A stretch of 29,137 nucleotides of DNA from RGIG8597 sp045133795. GTDB taxonomy: Bacteria; Spirochaetota; GWE2-31-10. The notes below the pieces were generated by a model. The model was not told where the DNA came from and made no database searches. It saw only the letters and a program-made list of their open reading frames with translations. This document shows positions 1 to 8,163 of the stretch, one piece after another. The position numbers and the translations under genes are program-made. The stretch lies in contig JBGUUT010000129.1 of the NCBI GenBank assembly GCA_045133795.1, positions 1 through 29,137 on the forward strand. The letters are read 5' to 3'. The stretch's first letter is position 1, and each line of letters starts with the position of its first letter.

Positions 1-2
1 GT

Positions 3-236
3 TTTACACGTTATGAAGCTATTGCAAAAGTGGATTCTCTATTGCATAAATATAAAAATGCATCAGATATAAAAATTCGAATAATTCATGGTGCCGGAAC
101 TCATTCAAAGGGAGAACCTGTATTAAAAAAAGTAATAAATCAATGTTTAAAAAATCATCCGCAGGTAAGATATTTCAGACCGGGAAGAATTAATGAAGGT
201 GGTGTCGGTGTTACGATTGTGTTTGTTAAAACGTAA
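3..236 (+). CDS. mutS2: MutS2 C-terminal end (Smr domain), truncated by window start
   Basis: The first reading frame is open from the window edge, so the 5' end of the gene lies outside. The visible ~77 residues match an Smr (small MutS-related) endonuclease domain: an alternating helix/strand pattern, the signature RIIHGAGT (family form: IIHGKGTG), then a helix ending HPQVRYFRPG and a final strand GGVGVTIVFVK. This arrangement at the very C terminus is typical of MutS2, the MutS paralogue that acts on branched DNA or collided ribosomes depending on the species. A free-standing Smr protein cannot be excluded because the ATPase domain is not visible. The stop codon lies inside the next gene, so the two are probably co-transcribed. 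Confidence 0.72.
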   Translation, partial: FTRYEAIAKVDSLLHKYKNASDIKIRIIHGAGTHSKGEPVLKKVINQCLKNHPQVRYFRPGRINEGGVGVTIVFVKT

Positions 237-1125
237 ATTTAAATGTTTTTGTTTCTTTGTGATAATTCTTTTCTCTGTAAGTTGTGTATCTTTGAAGACA
301 CAAAAAGAGTTATCGGAAGAATATTTTAATTTAGGAAATGATTATTTTGATTTGGAAAATTATTCCAGAGCAACGGATCTCTATTTAAAAGCTTTGAGCT
401 ATAATAAAAATAGTAAGAATGCTACTATCAATTTGATTATGGCGTATCAGAATAATAAAAAATATGATGATGCAGAAAAATTAATTGTTTCTAAATATGA
501 AGAAAAAACGGATGAATATAATAAAAAATTGATTCTTTTACTGGGTAAAAATTATTTTTTAACAAATAACTTCAACGGTGCAATAAATTTATTTAAAGAA
601 TATATTAATACTTACCCTAATGAAGTTGCAGGTTTTTATAATTTAGGTTTATCTTTTTTAAAAATCGGTGATGCGACAGCTGCTTTAGAAAATTTTTTGA
701 AAGCTTATGAAATAGATAAGAATTTTGTGCCAGTATTATACAATGTTTCTAATTATTACTATAATGAACTTCTTTATAAAGAAGCATTACCTTATGTTAC
801 AGCTTTATCACAAAAAGAATCTAATAATGATATGGTGCTTTATATGTATGCAAAAATTCTTTATGAACTTTCAGAGTATGAAACATCGTTAGAATATGCT
901 AAAAAATGTTATACAATTGATACAAAAAATAAAGATTATTATTTATTAACAGCTAAGATTTATGCTAAAGGTTTTGAGGATAAAAAGAATACTTTTTATT
1001 TTATTGATAAAACTTTAGAAGCCGGATACAAACCTTCAGAATTGGCTGAAGTTGAAGAATTTTCGGTAATTAAAGAAACATACAAGAATGAGTATAATGA
1101 ATTATTAAAAAAATATATAAAGTAG
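193..1125 (+). CDS. TPR-repeat lipoprotein
   Basis: A probable outer-surface or periplasmic lipoprotein built mainly of tetratricopeptide repeats. A basic N-terminus (KRKFK) precedes a hydrophobic stretch ending in the lipobox-like FSVSC, placing the acylated cysteine at about residue 31. Helical pairs with TPR spacing follow, for example FNLGNDYFDLENYSRATDLY near residue 45 and FYNLGLSFLKIGDATAALEN near residue 150. TPR proteins act as scaffolds, so no enzymatic role is implied. The start is uncertain. ATG 193 overlaps mutS2 by 44 bases, whereas GTG 208 has a better placed AAGGTGG and would give a shorter, more normal signal peptide. The gene sits between mutS2 and a cyclic-nucleotide-binding protein on the same strand. 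Its partner is unknown. Confidence 0.8.
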   Translation: MKVVSVLRLCLLKRKFKCFCFFVIILFSVSCVSLKTQKELSEEYFNLGNDYFDLENYSRATDLYLKALSYNKNSKNATINLIMAYQNNKKYDDAEKLIVSKYEEKTDEYNKKLILLLGKNYFLTNNFNGAINLFKEYINTYPNEVAGFYNLGLSFLKIGDATAALENFLKAYEIDKNFVPVLYNVSNYYYNELLYKEALPYVTALSQKESNNDMVLYMYAKILYELSEYETSLEYAKKCYTIDTKNKDYYLLTAKIYAKGFEDKKNTFYFIDKTLEAGYKPSELAEVEEFSVIKETYKNEYNELLKKYIK

Positions 1126-1186
1126 TTTTGAAAGAATAAAAAAATAATTTAAAAATCCGAAAATAATTAAAGATTGGAGATTTTTT

Positions 1187-2407
1187 ATGAGTGAACAATT
1201 ACAGTTGAATGTTATTAATGTATATAAAGGTGCTTACATAATATTTGAAGGAAGACCTTCTAACGGAAAATTTTTTATCATAAAAAAAGGAATTGTTGAG
1301 GTTTCCAGAGAAGCAGTCTCACAAATTGAGGAATTAAATCCGGGAGATTTTTTTGGTGTTATTTCAGCAATGTCTAACAGAAAATATATAGAGACAGTTG
1401 TTGCTAAAACGGATGTTTCTTTAATTGTTGTAAATTGCAATCAGTTTCCGCTTCTTATTCAGAAAAACACCCCTATTGCAATGAAAATAATTCTTTCTTT
1501 TTCTAAGCGATTGAGAGAGTTGGATAAGTCAATTGCGGAATTATCAACATCATCAAGAACGACCAGTATTGAAGACGTTGTTAATTTGTACAATATCGGC
1601 GATTATTATTATAGTCAAAAACAGTACAATCAAGCATTTTATGCATTTTCAAAGTTTGTTAAATATTGTGAAAATAATGATTTTGTTTCTAATGCAAAGG
1701 AAATGTTGTTAAAGATAAAAGATAAAGCCAGTGAGCAATTTACTTATTTAGAACCTAAACCTGAGGATTTTAAGCGAACATACAGTGATAATACAATGAT
1801 TTGTTGTGAACATGAACCCGGTGATGAGTTATTTATAATTCAAGAAGGTCAGATAAAAATTACGAAGGTAATTCAAAATAAGGAAGTTTTATTGGCCGTG
1901 CTAAAAGATGGTGATATTTTTGGAGAGATGGCGTTGCTTGAGAATAAGCCGCGTTCTGCTTCAGCGATAGCTTTCGGTACAGCAAAGGTCATGGCGGTGA
2001 ATAAAAATAATTTTAAAACTATGATTGCTAACCAACCACAGCTTGTGTCACGATTAATTTCTTTATTGGCAGAGAGAACCTGGGTTGTTTATCGTCAGTT
2101 GACTAATCTTAAAAAAACGGATTTACAAGCTCGTTTTTATGATATGTTATTAATTCAAATTGAGAAAGAAAAGAAAGATGCTTTCCCTAAAGATTCTTAT
2201 ACTTTTAATTTTGGACCTAATGAATTAATTACTATGGTAGGAGTAGAACAAGCTGTCGGAAAGGAATATATTAATGAAATTTTTAAGAACAATAAATTTT
2301 CGCTGAAAGACGGGAAAATTCATTTATCCGAAATTGATGAATTAATCAAAATTAATAATTATTATACGAAAGTGGAAGAATTGAAGCGACGGGATAAAAA
2401 TAAATAA
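1187..2407 (+). CDS. Dual cyclic-nucleotide-binding domain protein with degenerate Crp-type HTH
   Basis: A 406-residue cytoplasmic protein with two cyclic-nucleotide-binding (CAP-ED) folds. The N-terminal fold (about residues 12-105) keeps the scaffold (EGRPSNGKFFIIKKG, NPGDFFG) but lacks the Glu and Arg of the phosphate-binding cassette. The second fold (about 205-310) has an intact cassette, FGEMALLENKPRSASA near residue 245, so it should bind cAMP or a related nucleotide. Between them, about residues 134-185, lies a TPR-like helix pair (NIGDYYYSQKQYNQAFYAFS). The C terminus (about 335-400) resembles a Crp winged helix: NELITMVGVEQAVGKEYINE, then a wing-like KDGKIHLSEIDEL. The recognition helix is poorly conserved, so DNA binding is doubtful. 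It starts at ATG 1187 behind TTGGAG and ends at a strong terminator. It is likely a sensor or regulator; the effector is not identifiable. Confidence 0.85.
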   Translation: MSEQLQLNVINVYKGAYIIFEGRPSNGKFFIIKKGIVEVSREAVSQIEELNPGDFFGVISAMSNRKYIETVVAKTDVSLIVVNCNQFPLLIQKNTPIAMKIILSFSKRLRELDKSIAELSTSSRTTSIEDVVNLYNIGDYYYSQKQYNQAFYAFSKFVKYCENNDFVSNAKEMLLKIKDKASEQFTYLEPKPEDFKRTYSDNTMICCEHEPGDELFIIQEGQIKITKVIQNKEVLLAVLKDGDIFGEMALLENKPRSASAIAFGTAKVMAVNKNNFKTMIANQPQLVSRLISLLAERTWVVYRQLTNLKKTDLQARFYDMLLIQIEKEKKDAFPKDSYTFNFGPNELITMVGVEQAVGKEYINEIFKNNKFSLKDGKIHLSEIDELIKINNYYTKVEELKRRDKNK

Positions 2408-2415
2408 TAAAAAAT

Positions 2416-2463
2416 AAAAAAGGGGCGGCACTCAGCTTTGAAGTGAAGTGCACCCCTTTTTTT
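2416..2463. terminator. Bidirectional intrinsic terminator
   Basis: The stem pairs GGGG/CCCC and GCACT/AGTGC around a 14-base loop (2433-2446). An A-run on the left and a T-run on the right let it work on both strands. It separates the cyclic-nucleotide protein (+) from the convergent coaBC (-). Confidence 0.85.
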
Positions 2464-2472
2464 ATGAGTAAA

Positions 2473-3690
2473 TTATATTAACTCTCCTATTTTTTTACTT
2501 ATTTTAAATGCATTTTCTGTCTTTGCTGAATATGGGAAAATAAAAGGTTCATTATTTTTTTGTGAAAAAAGCATGAGTCCAGATTTTTCGCCGCCTATTG
2601 CTGATTCTTCACCGCAAACTTTATTTGCAATAACAAAATCCAAATTCTTTTTTTCCAGTTTTTTACGTGCATATTCTTCTACATTGTCTGTTTCTGCTGC
2701 AAACCCGATAATTATTTTATTATCGGTTTTATTAAGGCTGCAAAGAATGTCATTTGTACGGGATAGTTCCAAAGTCATATTTCCGTCTGCTTTTTTGATT
2801 TTGTGATTTGAATAGTTTGGTTTATAATCAGCTACGGCAGCACACATGAAAAGAATGTCACAATTTTCAAAATTGTCATCTACAGCTTTTTTCATATCTG
2901 CGGCACTTCTTACAGTGATAATATCGGCATTTCCGAATTTTGAAGTGAAATCATCTAAAGCTCTTTCTGAAACATGACCGGTAATAATTTTAATTTTAGC
3001 TCCCATACTGATAAAAGCTTCGGCAAATGCAAAAGCTGTTCGTCCGGAAGATCTGTTACTGATGTATCTTACAGGGTCAATGTCTTCTATTGTTCCGCCG
3101 GCGGTAATTAAGATTTTTTTTCCGGATAATGAAGTTGTTCTTTGTGATGATAGAACTTGTATTATTTTTCCGTAGATTTGATTTATTTCAGGGAAACGCC
3201 CTTTCCCGCTGGTTCCGCATGCCATTTCACCTGAATCCGGTTCCATTATTTCAAAGCCGAATTCGGCTAATTTTTTTAGATTATGTTGAGTTATCGGATT
3301 TTCATACATTGCCGTATTCATTGCCGGAACAATAATTTTAGGAGCTTTGGATGAAAGCAATGTTGTCGAAACCATATCATCAGCGATTCCGTTTGCGGCT
3401 TTTGCTATTATGTTTGCCGTTGCAGGTGCTACCAAAACTAAATCGGACAGTTGGGCTATGCTTATATGCGGAATGAAAGATGAAGAATCGAACATTTTGG
3501 TAATTACCGGATTTCCGGTCAACGATTTAAATGTTATTGCAGAAACGAAACGTGCTGCATTTTTAGTCAAAATTACATGGACTTGAGCTTTTTTCTTTTT
3601 TAAAAATGAAGCCAACGCAGCGGCTTTGTATGCTGCAATTCCTCCGGTCACACAAATAGTTATATGTTTTCCTTCTAATAACGACTCCAT
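2473..3690 (-). CDS. coaBC: Bifunctional phosphopantothenoylcysteine decarboxylase / phosphopantothenate-cysteine ligase
   Basis: CoaBC carries out two consecutive steps of coenzyme A synthesis: CTP- or ATP-dependent addition of cysteine to 4'-phosphopantothenate, then FMN-dependent decarboxylation to 4'-phosphopantetheine. The N-terminal CoaC half shows GGIAAYK (FMN site), the histidine in FIPHISIAQ, the substrate clamp PAMNTAMYENP and the active cysteine in ACGTSGKGRFPE. The C-terminal CoaB half starts near KKILITAGGTIEDIDPVRYI and contains SNRSSGRTAFAFAEA, AAVADYKP and the lysine-rich loop KKLEKKNLDFVIAN. I place the start at ATG 3690 (405 residues, normal for the family). It follows GGAG by ten bases, while the longer reading from 3750 runs back through a terminator hairpin and adds an unrelated leader. 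Confidence 0.96.
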   Translation of the reverse strand: MESLLEGKHITICVTGGIAAYKAAALASFLKKKKAQVHVILTKNAARFVSAITFKSLTGNPVITKMFDSSSFIPHISIAQLSDLVLVAPATANIIAKAANGIADDMVSTTLLSSKAPKIIVPAMNTAMYENPITQHNLKKLAEFGFEIMEPDSGEMACGTSGKGRFPEINQIYGKIIQVLSSQRTTSLSGKKILITAGGTIEDIDPVRYISNRSSGRTAFAFAEAFISMGAKIKIITGHVSERALDDFTSKFGNADIITVRSAADMKKAVDDNFENCDILFMCAAVADYKPNYSNHKIKKADGNMTLELSRTNDILCSLNKTDNKIIIGFAAETDNVEEYARKKLEKKNLDFVIANKVCGEESAIGGEKSGLMLFSQKNNEPFIFPYSAKTENAFKISKKIGELI

Positions 3691-3708
3691 TATTTTCACA
3701 CTCCAAAT

Positions 3709-3754
3709 AAAAAAATGATGCAAATCAAAACTGTACTTGAAGTGCATCATTTTT
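3709..3754 (-). terminator. Intrinsic terminator downstream of ftsK
   Basis: A perfect 12-bp inverted repeat (3711-3722 with 3743-3754, core TGATGCA/TGCATCA) encloses a 20-base loop. On the minus strand the right arm runs into a T-rich stretch. It lies between the ftsK stop and the coaBC start and so separates the two units. It also argues against the longer coaBC start at 3750. Confidence 0.8.
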
Positions 3755-3778
3755 GTGAAAATGTCAATTTAAAAAAGT

Positions 3779-6700
3779 TTAAAAATAATTTTCATCAGTA
3801 TTACTGCTGCCGGCAGAACCAAAAACTTCACGAGGTTTAGACCCTTGCATTGGTCCGACAATTCCTTGTGCTTCCATTTCTTCTATCAGACGTGCAGCTC
3901 GGTTATAACCGATACTGAGGCGGCGTTGCAAATATGAAGCAGAAGCTTTTTTTGTTTGCAAAACGACTTCAACTGCTTCTTCATATAATGGGTCGTTAGA
4001 TACGCCGTCACCGCCGCCGCTGCCCGTAAAACTTTCCTCATCTTCAATTCCTAAAATCTCACCGATATCGATGTATTCCGGTTCAGCTAAACTTTTCCAA
4101 TGTTCTACTACTAAGTCTACTTCTTCTTTATCTAAAAATGCCCCTTGTAAACGTACAGGATGCGGCTGTGTTGGACTTAGATATAACATATCCCCTTGTC
4201 CCAATAGCTTTTCAGCACCTTTTTGGTCAAGTATGATTCTACTGTCTTGATAAGAAATAACTTGGAAGGCAATTCGTGCCGGCACGTTTGATTTTATTAC
4301 ACCGGTAATAACGTCTGCTGATGGTCGCTGTGTGGCTAAAACAAGATGAATACCTACGGCACGTGCTTTGGCTGTCAAACGTGCGAATAGCATTTCAGCT
4401 TCTTTTCCAACAGTAGTCATTAAATCTGCAAATTCATCAACGACGCATATAATAAACGGCATTAATGACATGCTCAACTTCCCTTCTTTTACCATTTTGC
4501 GATATTCTACAATGCTTCTTACACCGATTTTTCCTAGGATTTTATAACGTTCTTCCATCTCGTAAACTAAATATTTTAATGCGTTTACTGCATCTTTAGG
4601 GTCTGTGATAACCGGAGTCAATAAATGTGGAATCCCATCGTAAGGTTGCAATTCAACAACTTTGGGATCTATTAAAATCATCTTTACATCTTCAGGTGAA
4701 CGAGAAAATAAAATAGAACATAGAAAACCGTTTACACATACAGATTTACCGGCACCTGTTGCTCCGGCGATTAAAATATGCGGCATTTTGTGAACATCGA
4801 TAGCGACTACTTTTCCGTAAATATCTTTTCCCAGACCAACGGGAACTTGATATGAATTGTTAGCAAAACTTTCGCTGTTGATGACCTCTTTGAAGCTTAT
4901 CAATTCTCTTTTAGGATTCGGAACTTCTATCCCCACTACTTTTTCACCCGGAATCGGAGCTATAATACGAATAGATTGGGCAGCCAGACGTAATGCGAGA
5001 TTGTCAGAAAGTCCTTCGATTTTTGACAATTTAATTCCCGGAGCCGGAATAATTTTAAACAGTGTAACAACCGGACCGTGTATTATATCGCAAACTTTTG
5101 CTTTGATTCCGAATTCAGCTAATGTATTTTCCAGAATCGCCGCAGATTCAGCTTCTGCTCGTTTATATTCTTCGGGATTTATACGCTGTGTATTTTCACG
5201 CAGAAGATTTCCGTTTGGTAACGGATGATGATTATTGTTACGTATTTGCATTGCTTGATGATACAAACCGCTTTCTCTATTGTAGGTTTTATTTGCAGGC
5301 TCAGTATTTTGATTTTGAAAATAAGATTGCGGTTGTTGTATGTTTTGTTTTAATTTCTCACTTTCTCTGAAATGTGAATACGATTCCATATTTTGATTAA
5401 GGAAGTTCTTTATATCGTTGGTGTTTATTGATTCGGAAGTGTTTTTCCAAGATGTAAAATCATTTTCTTCAACTTCCGGTTCTTTATTATTGTTAGAAAA
5501 ATTATTTTCTTCTGATTTCATTGAAACGTTTTTATTAACAATAGAGTCTGATCTTTCTATGATATTTTCTTTTTCACATTCATTGTTGTTAAAAACTTCA
5601 TTCATTTCTTTTCGGAAGTCCCAATAATCATCGTCATCGTCGTCGTCATTAAAAATAATATTGGAGGAAGAAGTTTTTATTTCATAATCATTATTATCTA
5701 GAAATTGTTTTTCACAGAAGTCATCGTCTTCATTTTCATCATCAGAATCGAACGGATTACTGTTAAAAAATGATTCTTGCAGATTGTCAAAAGTAACGGA
5801 ATCATCTTCTAAATCAGAAACAATGCGTAATTTTTCGATTTCAGTAATGTCATCTAATAGCATTTCTTCTTCAGTCGTTTCTTCGAGATTATCCGGGATA
5901 ATATCAGAATTATCATTTTCGGAATTATAATTTTCTTCTAAATCAGAATCAGAATTTGTAATTTCTTTATTTTCTTTATTGCAGGAATTGTTTGTATTTT
6001 TCCAAGATTCCGGCCAATTATCTTTCATTTTTGCAAAATAGCTCTTAGAATCGATATCTGCGATTTTTATGCTTTCTCCGCCGACAGCAACTTTATTATA
6101 AACTTGACTCGATAAAGTATCGACTTCAGTATATTCCTCGACATTTTCTTCATTTTTTTTCATTTTAAACTTTTTAATCGGAGCTTTTGAAAAAATTGGA
6201 ACTTCCATTCTTTTATCATCCGATTCGTAAATAACTTTAGAAACCCAAGGAATTGTTTCTGATGATGTTTTGTTATTTGAAATCGGTTGCAAAACTTCAA
6301 ATATACTTTTTTTAGGTTCAGTTTCTTTTATTTCATTGTTAGATGTTTTTTCGGTTGTTTCAGAATCAATTTGAAAAATTGACTTTTTTGATGTTTTTAA
6401 AAAATCTTCTTCATTATCATTGTCAGAAGAAATTCTGGTTGTTACTTTAAAAGACGAAGATTTTTGCGGAACAAAGGAGTCTTTTATTTCTGTTGATGTA
6501 ATTTTTTCAGTTGCAAAGTTGTGTATATTTTGGTTGCCGGTTGATTTTTTTGAATCTTTACCAAACAATTTATTGAAATTAAAAAAAGTCTGCTTTTCTT
6601 GTTTGTCACCTTTTTCGTTAAAATCATAAGAATATTTTTTTGTATCATTTTTTGAGAATGAAAAATCATTTTGTGAATTATCAAAATTGTCAGAATCAGA

Positions 6701-7189
6701 CATTGATGTTTCGATATGTAATAATTTTGCTATACTTTCGACTATTTTTCCGCGTATTGGAAATAATAAAAAACCGACAGATAGGCTGAGCCAAAGGAAA
6801 TATATTGCAGCTTCTATCGCTGTATTTCCGCTGCCGGAGAATAATTCTGAAATTTTCATTCCGTAAATTCCGGCGTTATAATTATTACCGGAAACTTTGT
6901 GGAAAAACGGCGGAATAAGTGATGCCAAAAGAATATATCCTAAAAGCATGAATATTCGATTGGTAGATTTTTCTCCCATAATTAAGACAATTCCGATTAT
7001 TGTCGGGATTGAAAACATCATGATTGAAAATATTCCGAACGTGTTTTCAGTCCATCTGCTGAAACCGCGTGAGAAGATGTTAAAAATTGCAGATTCTAAA
7101 TAAAATCCGTCAATAAATAATGCTGTTGATAAAATACCGATGATTACCAATAAAACACCGGTAAAATATTCATTTCTGTTTTCATTCAT
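3779..7189 (-). CDS. ftsK: DNA translocase FtsK/SpoIIIE
   Basis: Membrane-anchored, septum-located hexameric motor that pumps chromosome termini apart at division. The first ~150 residues hold about four membrane segments. Residues ~160-680 form a long, low-complexity, Asn/Ser/Asp/Glu-rich linker including a run of seven aspartates. The motor follows: alpha/beta region from YKRAEAESAAILENTLAEFG, Walker A GATGAGKS near residue 809, Walker B VVDEFADLM near 916, and LATQRPSADVITGVIKSNVP. The C-terminal gamma winged helix (KKASASYLQRRLSIGYNRAA, EEMEAQGIVGP) recognises polar KOPS-like motifs. At 1136 residues it is longer than SpoIIIE-type proteins because of the linker. ATG 7189 follows CTGGAG by six bases. 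It has a likely promoter of its own and its own terminator. Confidence 0.96.
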   Translation of the reverse strand: MNENRNEYFTGVLLVIIGILSTALFIDGFYLESAIFNIFSRGFSRWTENTFGIFSIMMFSIPTIIGIVLIMGEKSTNRIFMLLGYILLASLIPPFFHKVSGNNYNAGIYGMKISELFSGSGNTAIEAAIYFLWLSLSVGFLLFPIRGKIVESIAKLLHIETSMSDSDNFDNSQNDFSFSKNDTKKYSYDFNEKGDKQEKQTFFNFNKLFGKDSKKSTGNQNIHNFATEKITSTEIKDSFVPQKSSSFKVTTRISSDNDNEEDFLKTSKKSIFQIDSETTEKTSNNEIKETEPKKSIFEVLQPISNNKTSSETIPWVSKVIYESDDKRMEVPIFSKAPIKKFKMKKNEENVEEYTEVDTLSSQVYNKVAVGGESIKIADIDSKSYFAKMKDNWPESWKNTNNSCNKENKEITNSDSDLEENYNSENDNSDIIPDNLEETTEEEMLLDDITEIEKLRIVSDLEDDSVTFDNLQESFFNSNPFDSDDENEDDDFCEKQFLDNNDYEIKTSSSNIIFNDDDDDDDYWDFRKEMNEVFNNNECEKENIIERSDSIVNKNVSMKSEENNFSNNNKEPEVEENDFTSWKNTSESINTNDIKNFLNQNMESYSHFRESEKLKQNIQQPQSYFQNQNTEPANKTYNRESGLYHQAMQIRNNNHHPLPNGNLLRENTQRINPEEYKRAEAESAAILENTLAEFGIKAKVCDIIHGPVVTLFKIIPAPGIKLSKIEGLSDNLALRLAAQSIRIIAPIPGEKVVGIEVPNPKRELISFKEVINSESFANNSYQVPVGLGKDIYGKVVAIDVHKMPHILIAGATGAGKSVCVNGFLCSILFSRSPEDVKMILIDPKVVELQPYDGIPHLLTPVITDPKDAVNALKYLVYEMEERYKILGKIGVRSIVEYRKMVKEGKLSMSLMPFIICVVDEFADLMTTVGKEAEMLFARLTAKARAVGIHLVLATQRPSADVITGVIKSNVPARIAFQVISYQDSRIILDQKGAEKLLGQGDMLYLSPTQPHPVRLQGAFLDKEEVDLVVEHWKSLAEPEYIDIGEILGIEDEESFTGSGGGDGVSNDPLYEEAVEVVLQTKKASASYLQRRLSIGYNRAARLIEEMEAQGIVGPMQGSKPREVFGSAGSSNTDENYF

Positions 7190-7231
7190 ATTTTTCTCCA
7201 GAAATTTATCTATATATAAGTAGTTTAGAGA

Positions 7232-7259
7232 ATTATCGGATTTTATTAAAAAATGGTAA
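7232..7259 (-). promoter_or_regulatory. Putative sigma-70 promoter for ftsK
   Basis: Read on the minus strand, TTACCA (7259-7254), a 16-bp spacer and GATAAT (7237-7232) form a plausible -35/-10 pair. It predicts transcription starting near 7225 and a leader of about 35 bases. This is pattern matching only, in AT-rich DNA where chance matches are common. Confidence 0.4.
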
Positions 7260-7281
7260 GTGTAATTTTGTGTGTAAGGAT

Positions 7282-8163
7282 TTAAAAATTTAAGTAACTT
7301 TGAAAAAGTTTAATATTGTCATTATTGTTGCGTTTTTCAGCCCCCTTGAGTAGTATTTGTGCTTTTTGGTGTAATGTTTTTTGCATTTTTTCACGTTTGT
7401 CTGTGGGGATATTCGTCATTTGTAAGAGTTTATACAGAGACTCGGCTCGGAATCTATCCATTGCTTCGTAGCGTGTACTCAGCTGTCCGGCGTGTCCGGC
7501 GTAACGTGTGACCAGCGGTTTGGAAATAAAGCCGAATTGTTCACCGGCTAACATTATTCGAAGCCACAAGTCGTAATCTTCGCATACAGGAAATGTTTCG
7601 TCGAATACACCGCATTTATCAAAGATTTCGTGTCTTGCCATTACTGCAGACGGTGCAATCAGTGAAAAATCAAGGGAACGATTGAAAATATCGCCGCCGG
7701 TTTTGATAAATCGTTTGCAAGGATTGACACGCACGCCGTTTCGAATCCAGATTTCATCAGCATGAATAATGTTGTACTCGGGATTTTCTCTGAAAAATGC
7801 CAGCTGTAATTCCAGTTTCTTAGGCAGCCATTCGTCGTCACTGTCCAAAAATGCGATAAAATCCCCTTTGGCTGCAGCTATTCCTTGATTGCGTGCGTGG
7901 CTTACACCGTGACACTCTTTATTTTCCAGCCAGATAATCTCAACGGCAGATTCGGCAAAATCTGACATTATGCTTTGCGGATTGTCAGTGGAACCGTCAT
8001 CGCAAATAAGTATTTCGCACGGCAAAACTGTTTGATTTAATACACTTCTCAATGCCCGGCAAAGTAATTCTTTTCGATTGTATAATGGTATGATAATGGA
8101 TACACTCTCATTGTTTACTGTGCGATTTAAAGTTGATTTTGCAATGATTGAACTATTTATCAT
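7282..8163 (-). CDS. Family 2 (GT-A) glycosyltransferase
   Basis: A single-domain inverting glycosyltransferase of the GT2 family, which transfers a sugar from a nucleotide-sugar donor, commonly to surface polysaccharide, glycolipid or protein. The sequence shows SIIIPLYNRKELLCRALRSV, the donor-binding ICDDGSTDNP, the metal-binding FLDSDDEWLP (DxD type) and the later acceptor-side CEDYDLWLRIM, a typical ED-Y motif. There are no membrane helices. I prefer ATG 8163, which overlaps the helicase stop by 11 bases and suggests translational coupling. A TTG at 8184 is the alternative. The acceptor and donor are unknown, and no other glycan genes are nearby. Base composition stands out: a hand count of 7441-7980 gives 251 G+C in 540, clearly above the neighbours, so recent acquisition is possible. 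Confidence 0.9.
   Translation of the reverse strand: MINSSIIAKSTLNRTVNNESVSIIIPLYNRKELLCRALRSVLNQTVLPCEILICDDGSTDNPQSIMSDFAESAVEIIWLENKECHGVSHARNQGIAAAKGDFIAFLDSDDEWLPKKLELQLAFFRENPEYNIIHADEIWIRNGVRVNPCKRFIKTGGDIFNRSLDFSLIAPSAVMARHEIFDKCGVFDETFPVCEDYDLWLRIMLAGEQFGFISKPLVTRYAGHAGQLSTRYEAMDRFRAESLYKLLQMTNIPTDKREKMQKTLHQKAQILLKGAEKRNNNDNIKLFQSYLNF

Noticed and set aside
3691..3750. Longer N-terminus for CoaBC from ATG 3750
   Set aside because: It overlaps the ftsK terminator hairpin and adds an unrelated leader. ATG 3690 has a proper GGAG and the standard CoaC N-terminus.
4857..5228. Plus-strand open frame of 123 codons
   Set aside because: Antisense shadow of the ftsK motor region, which has clear Walker motifs on the other strand.
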